Part shown: positions 1 to 9,112 of the stretch, piece by piece | Layout: each line of letters starts with the position of its first letter | How positions within the stretch are numbered: the first letter of the stretch is position 1 | Assembly: GCA_947173495.1 (NCBI GenBank) | Contig: CAMWFQ010000027.1 | Span: forward strand, 1-59,445 | Reading direction: 5' to 3' | Origin: an uncultured Lachnospiraceae bacterium | GTDB lineage: Bacteria > Bacillota > Clostridia > Lachnospirales > Lachnospiraceae | Length of the DNA stretch: 59,445 nt | Translations under genes and position numbers: made by a program | Notes under the pieces: generated by a model | Database searches by the model: none | What the model saw: the letters and a program-made list of their open reading frames with translations, nothing else | What the model was told of the DNA's origin: nothing

Positions 1-60
1 TTAAAATTTTCAATCGCGAGATTTGTGTCTGCGCGTTGCTTGCCACAAACTCGTTCATCC

Positions 61-94
61 ATTTTATGGATTTAGCCATTTTATGGATTTAGCC
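61..94. repeat. 17-bp tandem repeat, two copies
   Basis: The 17-mer ATTTTATGGATTTAGCC occurs twice head to tail (61-77 and 78-94), just upstream of the first gene. Nothing else about it is recognisable. Confidence 0.9.
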
Positions 95-106
95 ATATCA
101 TGGCTT

Positions 107-128
107 TGCGCAACAAAGCAGCGCAGAA
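107..128 (+). repeat. 22-bp dispersed repeat, copy 1 (upstream of DUF2974 gene)
   Basis: A 22-bp sequence containing the inverted repeat TGCGC-N9-GCGCA is identical at 18907-18928. Here it ends about 10 bases before the start codon of the DUF2974 gene and abuts its ribosome binding site. Confidence 0.85.
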
Positions 129-138
129 GGGGACAAGT

Positions 139-1233
139 ATGGAAAATATCATTACGTATGTGAAGGACTGGGGAAAATATTCTTTCCTGGAGAGGCCGCT
201 GAATGAGGTGGACAGTCTGGTACTGTGCCAGCTGGTATACCTGAACTATGAAAAATTCGTACCAGGACCGGGAAACGGAGAGGAACCGGTGAGTATTCAG
301 ACGATTTATACACATCCGGACAGGGATAAGATCCTGGATGATTACTGGTACAGGAGAAATAACAGAGAACTGTTTTCAGAGGCAGCGGTCTCCGTAAGAT
401 TTGGCTCCCTCCTGATGAAGGACTATGTCAATATCATAGATGAGGAAAGAGAAACCCAGTTTTCGGCCATGACCTATGTTCTGGAGGATGGAAGTGTGTA
501 CCTTGCATACCGGGGAACGGATGCTACCATTGTGGGATGGAAGGAAGATCTCAACATGGCTTTTTCCAAACCCCTTCCGGGACAACATATGGCGGTAAAA
601 TATATGGATCGGGCGGCGGAGGCGTATCAAGGCTGCTTTTATGCGGGAGGACATTCCAAAGGGGGAAATCTGGCGGTTTATGCGGCGATGAATTGCCGGG
701 AGAATACAAAGGAGAGGCTTCTTAAAGTGTTTAACCATGACGGGCCGGGATTCCGGCCGGAGATCCGAAAGGAGGGAAATTACCAGTCTGTTGAAGATAA
801 AGTAATAAAATTTATTCCCCGCTCTTCTCTGGTGGGCATGATTCTGGAGGATCATGGAGAATATGAAATCGTGGAAAGCAGAAGCATCGGCATGCTTCAG
901 CATAACAGCTATACCTGGAAGATAGAGGATGGTGCATTTGTGCGCGCACGCAATATGACCAGAAGCAAGATCAGACGGGATACGGCGCTGAATGAGTGGA
1001 TTCTTTCCTTATCGGAGGAGGAGATTCATGCCTTTGTGGATACTCTTTATGAGGTGGTTTCCGCGTCAGAGGCGGCTAATGTGTTTGAATTCGGAGCAGA
1101 CTGGAAAAAGGGACTGCAGAATATTATCATGGCGGCAAAAGGAGTAGATGATGATACCCGCAGGATGATACAGAAAATGTTTCACTCACTGTTTGAAATT
1201 TTTCTGGATAACCTGAAGTCTGAAAGAAACTGA
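139..1233 (+). CDS. Mbeg1-like (DUF2974) alpha/beta-hydrolase-fold protein
   Basis: This 364-aa protein has the lipase-like nucleophile elbow GGHSKGGNLA near residue 175, preceded by YRGTDATIVGWKEDL, both typical of the Mbeg1-like/DUF2974 family. Family members are predicted serine hydrolases, but the substrate is unknown. There is no signal peptide, so a cytoplasmic location is likely. The ATG at 139 is preferred over the ATG at 100 because AGAAGGGGA precedes it and the family domain starts right after it. It stands alone, followed by a long-loop inverted repeat and a tRNA gene. Confidence 0.8.
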   Translation: MENIITYVKDWGKYSFLERPLNEVDSLVLCQLVYLNYEKFVPGPGNGEEPVSIQTIYTHPDRDKILDDYWYRRNNRELFSEAAVSVRFGSLLMKDYVNIIDEERETQFSAMTYVLEDGSVYLAYRGTDATIVGWKEDLNMAFSKPLPGQHMAVKYMDRAAEAYQGCFYAGGHSKGGNLAVYAAMNCRENTKERLLKVFNHDGPGFRPEIRKEGNYQSVEDKVIKFIPRSSLVGMILEDHGEYEIVESRSIGMLQHNSYTWKIEDGAFVRARNMTRSKIRRDTALNEWILSLSEEEIHAFVDTLYEVVSASEAANVFEFGADWKKGLQNIIMAAKGVDDDTRRMIQKMFHSLFEIFLDNLKSERN

Positions 1234-1250
1234 GACAGACATGAAATAAG

Positions 1251-1318
1251 CCGCCAGCCAATTCATGACAGTTTCAGTTATTACGCATATCTGATGACTT
1301 GTGAACGGCTGGCGGGCT
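1251..1318. other. Long-loop inverted repeat after DUF2974 gene
   Basis: CCGCCAGCC and GGCTGGCGG form a 9-bp perfect inverted repeat separated by about 45 bases. It lies just past the stop codon of the DUF2974 gene. It may be a weak transcript-end structure, because no T-run follows directly. Confidence 0.45.
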
Positions 1319-1355
1319 GCTGTTACATAATTTGTCAAAAAAAATTAAAAATTAG

Positions 1356-1384
1356 TTGACAGAAGACAATGAGGCGGTTATAAT
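1356..1384 (+). promoter_or_regulatory. Sigma-A promoter of tRNA-Leu
   Basis: A consensus TTGACA (1356-1361) and a consensus TATAAT (1379-1384) are separated by exactly 17 bp. They end 11 bp before the mature tRNA 5' end, as expected for a strong stable-RNA promoter. Confidence 0.93.
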
Positions 1385-1395
1385 AATACTTGCGT

Positions 1396-1479
1396 GCAGG
1401 AATGGCGGAATTGGCAGACGCGCACGGTTCAGGTCCGTGTGGTAGCAATACCATGAGAGTTCAAGTCTCTTTTCCTGCA
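1396..1479 (+). tRNA. tRNA-Leu (anticodon CAG)
   Basis: The acceptor stem GCAGGAA pairs with TTCCTGC, with A as discriminator base. The anticodon arm is CACGG-TTCAGGT-CCGTG, giving anticodon CAG (reads CUG). The variable arm is long, as in class II leucine tRNAs, and the T loop is GTTCAAGTC. The CCA end is not encoded. Confidence 0.96.
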
Positions 1480-1483
1480 TTAT

Positions 1484-1513
1484 AGAAGCCCATACTGTGA
1501 GGGCTTCTTTTTT
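1484..1513 (+). terminator. Terminator of tRNA-Leu
   Basis: AGAAGCCC and GGGCTTCT form an 8-bp hairpin with a 9-base loop, followed by a T-run. It starts 5 bases after the tRNA. Confidence 0.92.
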
Positions 1514-1518
1514 ATGCA

Positions 1519-1569
1519 CACGGGCACCCAGAGGAAAAATGTCAGCAGAAGCTGACGGGTGCCCGGTGC
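1519..1569. other. Compact nested stem-loop of unknown function
   Basis: The outer arms CGGGCACCC (1521-1529) and GGGTGCCCG (1557-1565) enclose a second perfect hairpin, GTCAGC-AGAA-GCTGAC (1541-1556), plus a one-sided A-rich bulge. It lies between the tRNA terminator and the kinase gene. No T-run follows, so it does not look like a simple terminator. Confidence 0.6.
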
Positions 1570-1699
1570 GCGAGTAGCAGTTGCACATTTGGGGGTAAAG
1601 TGTTATATTAAATAATGGAATATTCTAAAGAAGATTATGGTCTTTTCGGTAAAGTGACAGGCATAGAATCATTACTGTCTTATGAAGGAGGAAGTCAGC

Positions 1700-4600
1700 A
1701 TGTACCATTGCCAGGTTCGTATTTATTTGACCGGACGCCATCTGGAAGCGTTTGATATCATTCGTAAAATGTCCCCGCTTGCTCATTTTACGCACGAATG
1801 TACAGAAGGCAGTGAAATAGAGGAGACTTTGGCATCTGAAGCAGATGTGATTTTTGCAAATCTGCAGGGGCTGGAAGCAGGGAAAGCGGCGGCGCAGCTT
1901 CTCTCTGTTAAAAGAAAAGATGCGGAGCTTATTCTGTTTGCGGAGAAGGATCAGTTTCCTTTTTTGACGGATTGCCTTGCCGGGGTGGCGGATATATGGA
2001 TGCTTCCCATGTCAGAGGAAGAGGTGGGGTTCCGGTTTTTCCGATGGCAGCAGAACTGTAAGAAGGACCGGGACTTTTGGGAGACAAGGCAGTTTTTTGA
2101 GGCTACGATAGACAATATCCCGAATCTGATCTGGTATAAGGATAAAAACGGTATCCATGAAAAAGTGAATACCAGCTTCTGCAAGGTGGTCAATAAAACC
2201 AGAGAACAGGTGGAAGGGCAGGGGCATGCTTATATCTGGGATGTGGAGGAGGATGATCCTGCCTGCATTGAATCCGAACGGAAGGTCATGGAAGCAAAAA
2301 GAACCTTTATCTCTGAAGAGACGATCAAAACCGGAGAGGGTCTGCGGCTTCTGACTACTTACAAATCGCCTCTGTATGATCTGAATGGAAGCGTAATGGG
2401 AACGGTGGGAGTCGCCATTGATGTCACAAAGGAACGTGCCTATGAGCAGGAGATCAACAAGAAAAACCAGGCGCTGGAGATGATGTTTACCACCATGGAC
2501 TGCGGGGTGATGTGCCATACGCTGGATGGAAGCCGGATTTTGAGTGTCAACAGAGCGGCGCTCAGTATCCTGGGATATACCTCCCAGGAGGAGCTGTCCG
2601 CCGAAGGATTCAATCTGGTCGCTCCTTCTGTAATAGATGAAGACAAGGAGATGCTTCAGGAGCGAATCAGAAAGCTGAAAAAAGAAGGCGACAGCACCAG
2701 TGTGGAATATCGTGTACGCCACAGGGATGGAAAGATCATATATGTGATGGGGAATGTGAAGCTGATTCAGGAAAACGGAGAGTTGTTTTATCAGCGTTTT
2801 CTTCTGGATTTTTCTGCTAAAAAGCTGCAGGAGCAGAAAAATGAAAGGCGGCAGATGGAACTGATCCATGCGCTGAGTACGGACTATAATCTGGTGTGCT
2901 ATTTTGATCTGGATACCGGGAGAGGAAATTCACTCCGGCTGGAGGATGGAGGCAATCGCCTGTTCGGTTCTGTTTTTTCCGGAGAGATCTCCTATGAAAG
3001 CAGCATGAAACAGTACATACAGAAGTTTGTTCATGAAGAGGACAGAGAGGCGCTGATGCAGGCGGCCTCTCTTGAACAGGTTAAAGAGGAGCTTACGAAA
3101 ACGAATCTGTATTATGCAAATTACAGAGTATGCATTGGGGATGAAATCAGATATTTTCAAATCAGGGCAGTACGTTCAGGAGAATGGGATGGGAGTCGTG
3201 GAATTGTACTCGGGTTCCGCAATGTGGACGAGGAAATCCGTAATGAAATGGAACAGAAAAATCTGCTGGAAGACGCACTGATACAGGCAAACAGGGCAAG
3301 TAAGGCAAAGAGCGTATTTTTGTCCAACATGTCTCATGATATCCGTACGCCGATGAATGCGATTGTAGGATTTACCTCTCTTGCGATCAATCATATTGAT
3401 CACAAAGAACAGGTACGGGAATATCTGGGAAAGATTATGACTTCCGGCAATCATCTGCTCAGCCTGATCAATGATGTTCTGGATATGAGCCGCATTGAAA
3501 GCGGTAAGATGCACCTGGACGAGACGCCCTGCAGTCTTCCGGATATTCTCCACGGGCTGCGCAGTATTGTGCAGGCGGATATCCGGGCAAAGCAGCTGGA
3601 ATTTCATATTGATACGGTGGATGTTCTGGACGAGGAAATCTATTGTGATAAGCTGAGACTGAATCAGGTTTTGCTGAATCTGCTGGGCAATGCGATAAAG
3701 TATACGCAGGCAGGAGGAACGGTGGGACTTCGGATCACCGAAAAGGCGGGAGCACCGGAAGGCAGCGTAAACTATGAATTCTGTATCAGAGACAGCGGAA
3801 TTGGCATGAGCGAAGAGTTTGTGGCCCGGATCTTTGAACCTTTTGAGAGAGAAAGAACTTCTACGATCAGCGGCATTCAGGGGACCGGACTGGGAATGGC
3901 CATTACGAAGAATATTGTTGATATGATGAACGGTTCTATCGAGGTCAAAAGCGAGCAGGGAAAAGGGACAGAGGTCACAGCCGCCTTTACATTCCGCCTG
4001 TGCTCTGAGAGAAAGAAGCCGCAGGCCATAGAAAAGCTTAAAAACTGCCGGGCGCTGGTGGTGGATGATGATTTCAACACCTGCGACAGTGTATCTTATA
4101 TGCTCGGACAGATCGGACTGCGCGCGGAGTGGACCATGTCAGGAAAAGAAGCGGTGCTGCGTACCCGTCAGGCGGTTTCCAGAGAGGATAATTATTCCGT
4201 ATATATCGTCGACTGGCTTTTGCCGGATATAAACGGAATTGAGGTGATCCGGAGAATACGAAAAGAGACCGGGGAGAATGTGCCGGTGATTGTTCTGACG
4301 GCTTATGACTGGTCTGATATTGAGGAGGAAGCGAGAGAGGCCGGCGCCATGGCGTTCTGCAGCAAACCGTTGTTTGCCTCAGAACTGAGCAGCTGTCTCC
4401 GGTCGATTGTAAACGTGGAGGAAGAGAAGAAAGAAGAGGGGGGCGGAGAACCGGAAAAACTCAGAACCGGACGGATTCTTCTGGCAGAAGACAACGAACT
4501 CAACCAGGAGATCGCTGCGGCCATCTTAAACGAAGCAGGATTTTCCATAGAGATTGCCGGAAACGGACAGATTGCGGTGGATATGTTGAAGGCCTCTGAA

Positions 4601-4843
4601 GCGGGATATTATCAGATGATCCTTATGGATGTTCAGATGCCGGTAAAGGATGGGTATGAAGCGACCAGGGAGATCCGAAAACTTGAGAACCAGGCATTAG
4701 CGTCCATTCCGATCATTGCCATGACGGCCAATGCCTTTGAGGAAGACAGGCGGGAGGCATTGCGGTGCGGGATGAACGGCCATATAACCAAACCCATTGA
4801 TACGGTAAATTTATTTGATACACTGGACAAAATATTAGCATAA
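1700..4843 (+). CDS. Hybrid sensor histidine kinase with PAS domains and two receiver domains
   Basis: This is a 1047-aa cytoplasmic signalling protein with no membrane segments. In order it has an N-terminal degenerate receiver-like region (1-120), PAS domains near residues 130-250 and 260-380, a further PAS-like region to about 520, HisKA with the phosphoacceptor His in MSHDIRTPMNA (about residue 546), HATPase_c with NLLGNAIKYT and the G box GTGLGMAI, a first receiver (acceptor Asp in YIVDWLLPD, about 838) and a second receiver (MDVQMP, about 977). Hybrid kinases with paired receivers are common in gut Clostridia. The signal and the output are not visible here. The ATG at 1700 is chosen because AAGGAGG lies just upstream; the ATG at 1682 would sit on that site. 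Confidence 0.9.
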   Translation: MYHCQVRIYLTGRHLEAFDIIRKMSPLAHFTHECTEGSEIEETLASEADVIFANLQGLEAGKAAAQLLSVKRKDAELILFAEKDQFPFLTDCLAGVADIWMLPMSEEEVGFRFFRWQQNCKKDRDFWETRQFFEATIDNIPNLIWYKDKNGIHEKVNTSFCKVVNKTREQVEGQGHAYIWDVEEDDPACIESERKVMEAKRTFISEETIKTGEGLRLLTTYKSPLYDLNGSVMGTVGVAIDVTKERAYEQEINKKNQALEMMFTTMDCGVMCHTLDGSRILSVNRAALSILGYTSQEELSAEGFNLVAPSVIDEDKEMLQERIRKLKKEGDSTSVEYRVRHRDGKIIYVMGNVKLIQENGELFYQRFLLDFSAKKLQEQKNERRQMELIHALSTDYNLVCYFDLDTGRGNSLRLEDGGNRLFGSVFSGEISYESSMKQYIQKFVHEEDREALMQAASLEQVKEELTKTNLYYANYRVCIGDEIRYFQIRAVRSGEWDGSRGIVLGFRNVDEEIRNEMEQKNLLEDALIQANRASKAKSVFLSNMSHDIRTPMNAIVGFTSLAINHIDHKEQVREYLGKIMTSGNHLLSLINDVLDMSRIESGKMHLDETPCSLPDILHGLRSIVQADIRAKQLEFHIDTVDVLDEEIYCDKLRLNQVLLNLLGNAIKYTQAGGTVGLRITEKAGAPEGSVNYEFCIRDSGIGMSEEFVARIFEPFERERTSTISGIQGTGLGMAITKNIVDMMNGSIEVKSEQGKGTEVTAAFTFRLCSERKKPQAIEKLKNCRALVVDDDFNTCDSVSYMLGQIGLRAEWTMSGKEAVLRTRQAVSREDNYSVYIVDWLLPDINGIEVIRRIRKETGENVPVIVLTAYDWSDIEEEAREAGAMAFCSKPLFASELSSCLRSIVNVEEEKKEEGGGEPEKLRTGRILLAEDNELNQEIAAAILNEAGFSIEIAGNGQIAVDMLKASEAGYYQMILMDVQMPVKDGYEATREIRKLENQALASIPIIAMTANAFEEDRREALRCGMNGHITKPIDTVNLFDTLDKILA

Positions 4844-4914
4844 CAGAGGTTTCACAAGATCAGAAAACGCCAATATACTATTTATAAACAGAGTATCAGG
4901 AGAAGATCTGATCT

Positions 4915-5457
4915 ATGGAAGAACATTATTTGGAAAATAACTGCAGTTTTATGGGGGTAAAGCCGATTATGGCGGATTTGCCATATCCACCAAACAGGGT
5001 GCGGGAGCGGAACAGGACCTATGCGGAGCTGCTCAGAGTAGATTATTGCGGTATGGTGTCGGAGATGACTGCGATTGTCCAGTATATTAACAATGAAGGC
5101 AGACTGTCCCGTGAAAGATGCGCTCTGGCAGGGACGCTTCTGGGAATTGCAATGGCAGAGATGATGCATTTACAGAAACTGGGGGAACTGATTCTTTTAC
5201 TGGGAGGTAATATTAACTTTGCCTTCAGGGGATGTAATGGAAGAGAGATGTTCTGGACACCGGAGTATCTGGATATACCGGATAAAGTGGAAAACATGCT
5301 GATTGCTGATATTGAGGCTGAAAAGGCGGCTATTAAGCAATACGAAATGCACATTAACATGATAGGCGATGACTGCGTGAATGCAGTACTGGAAAGAATC
5401 ATCAGGGATGAGGAATATCATATTATGCTTCTCAGGGCGTTGAAAGATGAGTGCTGA
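4915..5457 (+). CDS. Ferritin-like di-iron domain protein
   Basis: The 180-aa protein is predicted as a four-helix bundle with metal-ligand-type motifs: MAEMMHLQKLGEL around residue 85 and RDEEYHIMLL near the C-terminus, each with the ExxH spacing of ferritin-like/rubrerythrin-related proteins. The N-terminus (residues 1-35) is extra and proline-rich. It may bind or oxidise iron, or deal with peroxide. AGGAGAAG precedes the ATG. It follows the hybrid kinase by 71 bp and nearly abuts the DUF362 gene, so they may be cotranscribed. Confidence 0.7.
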   Translation: MEEHYLENNCSFMGVKPIMADLPYPPNRVRERNRTYAELLRVDYCGMVSEMTAIVQYINNEGRLSRERCALAGTLLGIAMAEMMHLQKLGELILLLGGNINFAFRGCNGREMFWTPEYLDIPDKVENMLIADIEAEKAAIKQYEMHINMIGDDCVNAVLERIIRDEEYHIMLLRALKDEC

Positions 5458-5486
5458 GAAGGAGCGTGAGAGCAAAGGAGAAGTTT

Positions 5487-6374
5487 ATGGAGAGAGCAAA
5501 GGTTTATTTTACCCGGACACTTACACCTGAGTCGGTGCTGGAAATGTATCGGGTGCTGGAAAAGGAACTGCCGGGAAAAGTGGCTGTAAAGGTACACTCC
5601 GGAGAAAAAGGAAATCAGAATTATTTAAGGCCGGAGTTTCTCCGCCCTGTAATAGAGGCTGTACAGGGGACGGTGGTGGAATGTAATACGGCTTATGAAG
5701 GTGAAAGAAATACCACGGAAAAACACAGAAAGCTGATAGAATACCATGGATGGAGCAGATGCTTTAAGGTGGATCTTCTGGATGCGGAGGGGCCGGATAA
5801 AGTGCTGCCGGTTCCGGAAGGAAAGGTGCTGAAAGAAAACTGGGTGGGCAGGAACATTGAGGAGTATGATTCCATGCTGGTGCTGTCTCACTTTAAAGGA
5901 CATCCAATGGGAGGGTATGGCGGAGCGTTGAAGCAGCTTTCCATTGGATGTGCTTCAAGCGGAGGAAAAGCTTATATTCATTCGGGCGGATATACTACGG
6001 ATCAGGCAGTGGTATGGGAGCATGTGGCGCCTCAGGATGCATTCTGTGAAGCAATGGCGGAATCAGCGGGCTCTGTGGTGGCGTATTTCGGCGGAAACAT
6101 GGCCTTTATTAATATGATGTGCAATCTGTCTGTGGACTGCGACTGCTGTGCAGTAGCCGAGGATCCCTGTATGAAAGATATCGGAATTCTTTCTTCTCTG
6201 GATCCGGTTGCCCTGGACCAGGCGTGTATCGATCTGATCCTTCAGTCGGATGATCCGGGACGCGGCCATTTCCTGGAGAGAGTAAAGTCGCGTAATGGGA
6301 CTCATACCATTGACGCAGCTGCAGCGCTGGGGTTTGGAACAAAAGAATATGAACTGATCTGTATAGACCGATGA
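5487..6374 (+). CDS. DUF362 domain protein
   Basis: This 295-aa protein matches the DUF362 family in the motifs LSHFKGHPMGGYGGALKQLS and the Cys-rich CDCCAVAEDPCMKDIG, which could hold a metal or Fe-S centre. Many family members also have a ferredoxin domain, which is absent here. The ATG at 5487 has GCAAAGGAG upstream, and the longer reading from 5451 overlaps the previous gene. The biochemical role is unknown. The pairing with a ferritin-like protein hints at iron or redox work (inference). Confidence 0.8.
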   Translation: MERAKVYFTRTLTPESVLEMYRVLEKELPGKVAVKVHSGEKGNQNYLRPEFLRPVIEAVQGTVVECNTAYEGERNTTEKHRKLIEYHGWSRCFKVDLLDAEGPDKVLPVPEGKVLKENWVGRNIEEYDSMLVLSHFKGHPMGGYGGALKQLSIGCASSGGKAYIHSGGYTTDQAVVWEHVAPQDAFCEAMAESAGSVVAYFGGNMAFINMMCNLSVDCDCCAVAEDPCMKDIGILSSLDPVALDQACIDLILQSDDPGRGHFLERVKSRNGTHTIDAAAALGFGTKEYELICIDR

Positions 6375-6476
6375 GATAGCATGCAGGACAGGATGTATAA
6401 AAGAATTGATCTCTGACAGCCACAGGCTGCCCTGGCCTCTGGTTTCAGAGATCCGAATGGATGCGGGGGGATACAG

Positions 6477-7022
6477 ATGCTGGAGAGATTGGCGGATATA
6501 GATGGAGGAATCTTACTGTTTCTTCAGGAGGTGGTGAGAAACCCGGTGCTTGATCCTGTTATGAAGGTGATTACCACTCTGGGAAATGCAGGAATCATCT
6601 GGATTTTGATTACGCTTCTGCTCTTCCTTTCGAAAAAGACAAGAAAAGTTGGCTGGATGAGCCTCAGCGCGCTGCTTATTACACTGTTTTTGAATAACAT
6701 TCTGATCAAAAACATCGTGGCGCGGCCCAGACCCTATTATGTGATAGAGGCATTGGTGCCGCTGATCAAAAAGCCCAGAGAATTTTCCTTTCCATCCGGA
6801 CATGCCGGAAGTTCTTTTGCATCAGCCTGTATTTTGTTCCGGAAGCTTCCGAAGAAATATGGGATCTGGGCATTGGTGCTTGCAACGCTGATTTCCGTTT
6901 CAAGGATTTATGTCGGAGTGCACTATCCTACCGATATCCTTGCGGGGATGGTTACCGGAATTGTATACAGCTTTCTGGGAGAATGGCTGGTGGAAGCAGC
7001 AGGGAACGTAAAAAACAGATGA
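6477..7022 (+). CDS. PAP2-family membrane phosphatase
   Basis: This 181-aa integral membrane protein has the three PAP2 phosphatase signatures in order: KNIVARPRPY, PSGHAGSS and SRIYVGVHYPTDILAG. The two active-site His are in PSGH and GVHYPTD. It probably dephosphorylates a lipid pyrophosphate or phosphatidate (for example undecaprenyl pyrophosphate) at the outer membrane face. Several hydrophobic helices flank the motifs. A GGGGGG stretch precedes the ATG. Confidence 0.9.
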   Translation: MLERLADIDGGILLFLQEVVRNPVLDPVMKVITTLGNAGIIWILITLLLFLSKKTRKVGWMSLSALLITLFLNNILIKNIVARPRPYYVIEALVPLIKKPREFSFPSGHAGSSFASACILFRKLPKKYGIWALVLATLISVSRIYVGVHYPTDILAGMVTGIVYSFLGEWLVEAAGNVKNR

Positions 7023-7152
7023 AATATTTTACAGAATATGCTATGCTTTTTGTATCATAAACGGGCAATGCGTCCGACGAATATGAGCAGAGGACTTTTC
7101 AGGTCGGCTGCGTGTATCGTGACAGGATTGCAGAGCAGAAATGGAGGAAACT

Positions 7153-7716
7153 ATGCAGAATCAAAATTTATCTGCGGCAGAAGCAATGGAAAAATTAAAA
7201 GAAGGGAATCAGCGTTATCTGGCAGCCAGCGCAAACCCCGGGGATATATCGCCGCAGCTGCGGCAGAAGACCTGTGACGAGGGACAGGCTCCCTATGCTG
7301 TCATTGTTACCTGTTCTGATTCCAGAGTGATTCCGGAGGGAATCTTCAGTGCGGGAATCGGGGAACTGTTTGTGATTCGTGTAGCGGGAAACGTGATGGA
7401 TAAGCATCAGCTGGGAAGCGTTGAGTATGCAGCTGACCATCTGGGAACCAGGCTTGTGGTAGTTCTGGGGCATGAGCACTGCGGCGCGGTAGGAGCAGCA
7501 ATGAGCAGCACTCCGGGCGGCTTTGTGAAATACATAACAGATGAGATCTGCAAAGCCATCGGCGATGAAAAGGATGAATATCGGGCGTGCTGCCTGAATG
7601 TGGAGAGAAGCGTGAGAATGATCAAAGAAAGTCTGGCGCTTAAGGATGAGGAAAACGGAGTGAAGGTATGCGGAGCATACTATCACATTGGAAGTGGAGA
7701 AGTAGAGTTCTTATAA
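7153..7716 (+). CDS. Beta-class carbonic anhydrase
   Basis: This 187-aa zinc enzyme for CO2/bicarbonate interconversion shows the zinc ligand motifs TCSDSRV (Cys, plus the Asp-Arg dyad) and GHEHCGAV (His and Cys). The length is usual for the family. GGAGG at 7143-7147 lies 5 bases before the ATG at 7153, so this start is preferred over the ATG at 7141. Transcription probably ends at the strong inverted repeat just downstream. Confidence 0.94.
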   Translation: MQNQNLSAAEAMEKLKEGNQRYLAASANPGDISPQLRQKTCDEGQAPYAVIVTCSDSRVIPEGIFSAGIGELFVIRVAGNVMDKHQLGSVEYAADHLGTRLVVVLGHEHCGAVGAAMSSTPGGFVKYITDEICKAIGDEKDEYRACCLNVERSVRMIKESLALKDEENGVKVCGAYYHIGSGEVEFL

Positions 7717-7728
7717 AAGAAAACAGGG

Positions 7729-7775
7729 AATGATTCAGGCGGCGGACCTTTGCAGGGGATGCCGCCTGAATCATT
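7729..7775 (+). terminator. Long perfect inverted repeat after carbonic anhydrase
   Basis: AATGATTCAGGCGGC (7729-7743) and its exact reverse complement (7761-7775) form a 15-bp stem with a 17-base loop, starting 13 bases after the stop codon. It is a probable terminator, but only TTT follows the stem. Confidence 0.7.
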
Positions 7776-7866
7776 TAACATAAGGATGTCTGGCGAATCC
7801 TGCATCCGTTGGCTGAGCATAAGGAGGAAAACCTTCACAAACACGCCATCTCCTATACAAAAATGA

Positions 7867-7907
7867 CAGGTATCCTACTTACCTGATCCGCATGAATGAT
7901 GTATAAT
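7867..7907 (+). promoter_or_regulatory. Probable promoter of alcohol dehydrogenase gene with palindrome at -35
   Basis: TATAAT at 7902-7907 has a weak TTACCT -35 box 17 bp upstream. The inverted repeat CAGGTA-N7-TACCTG (7867-7885) overlaps the -35 box and could be an operator. The rest of the 7717-7981 gap shows nothing else I can name. Confidence 0.5.
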
Positions 7908-7981
7908 CAGAAGAAAGAAGTTCCGAAAGAAATAGGACCATCATGTATGGCACGAAAAATGTGCAGAAAGAGAGGAATCTT

Positions 7982-9052
7982 ATGGCAGTAAAAATGTTGA
8001 TGAAGGGTGCGATCCTGCCGGGAAACAGTACAGTGGAGCTGAAGGATTTTGAAGTGCCCAGACCGGGTTACGGACAGGTTCTGATTCAGACCAAAGCGAC
8101 TACCATCTGCGGAAGCGATATCCGCTGTATTTACCGGGAGCATACCGGAAAGGGACCGGAAGGTTATATCCCCGGAATGGTAGCGGGACATGAACCCTGC
8201 GGCGTGATTCTTGAGGAAGGCGAAGGCTTAAAGCGTTTCAAAAAAGGGGACAGAGTGATTGTCTACCATATTTCCGGCTGTGGTGTCTGCAATGACTGCC
8301 GCAGAGGCTATTATATTTCCTGTAAGAGCAGATTCCGCCAGGCATATGGCTGGCAGAGAAACGGCGGAATGGCTCCTTATATTCTTGCAGATGAAAAAGA
8401 CCTGATTGAACTGCCGGATGAACTGACATACAAAGACGGCGCGCAGGTTGCCTGCGGATTCGGAACGGTATATGAGGCGATAGAAAAGATCGGGATCTGC
8501 GGGAATGACGCGGTTCTTGTGACCGGACTGGGGCCGGTGGGACTGGCAGCTCTGATGCTTGCCAAGGCCATGGGCGCCAATCAGCTGATTGGTGTGGAGA
8601 TGAATGAGTACAGAATTGAACTTGCAAAGAAGCTGGGGCTGGCTGATTATGTGTTTAAGCCCGGAGAGGATACGCTTGAGCAGATTCTTTCTGTAACCGG
8701 CGGAAAGGGCGTGGAGAGAGCGATTGACGCTTCCGCCAATGATGCCGGAAGGCAGCTTGCCATCCGTGCAACCAGAGAATGGGGTAAGATCGCATTTGTG
8801 GGAGAGGGAGGTACCTGCACCTTTAATCCCAGCCCGGATATCATTCATGGACAAAAGACGATCTATGGATCCTGGGTAACGTCGCTGTGGAAAATGGAAG
8901 AGCTGGTGGAACGCCTGGTGCGCTGGGGGATTCATCCGGAAGACCTGATTACCCATGAATTCCCGATTGAGAAAGCGGCTGAAGCCTACAGCCTTATGGC
9001 CGGCGGCGAGTGCGGTAAAGTGGCAGTGACCTTTCCTGATCCCTGCGAGTAA
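7982..9052 (+). CDS. Zinc-dependent alcohol/polyol dehydrogenase (MDR family)
   Basis: This 356-aa medium-chain dehydrogenase has catalytic-zinc residues in TICGSD and GHEPCG, and the four structural-zinc Cys in CGVCNDCRRGYYISC. The Rossmann motif TGLGPVGLAALML is followed by an acidic residue (GVEMNE), which suggests NAD. The substrate is unknown; polyol or secondary alcohol is likely. The start at 7982 has AGAGAGGA 5-6 bases upstream, whereas the start at 7943 has none. It is followed by an aldo/keto reductase, so the pair may handle a common carbonyl/alcohol substrate (inference). Confidence 0.88.
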   Translation: MAVKMLMKGAILPGNSTVELKDFEVPRPGYGQVLIQTKATTICGSDIRCIYREHTGKGPEGYIPGMVAGHEPCGVILEEGEGLKRFKKGDRVIVYHISGCGVCNDCRRGYYISCKSRFRQAYGWQRNGGMAPYILADEKDLIELPDELTYKDGAQVACGFGTVYEAIEKIGICGNDAVLVTGLGPVGLAALMLAKAMGANQLIGVEMNEYRIELAKKLGLADYVFKPGEDTLEQILSVTGGKGVERAIDASANDAGRQLAIRATREWGKIAFVGEGGTCTFNPSPDIIHGQKTIYGSWVTSLWKMEELVERLVRWGIHPEDLITHEFPIEKAAEAYSLMAGGECGKVAVTFPDPCE

Positions 9053-9112
9053 TGAGCCGGAGCATATTTGAAAATTCATTTCCACCAATTGATTGATCAG
9101 AGAGGAAAAGAA

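Noticed and set aside
2012-2869. A 285-codon minus-strand open frame inside the hybrid kinase
   Set aside because: It is a shadow of the PAS-domain coding region with a His/Leu/Phe-rich composition and no ribosome binding site.
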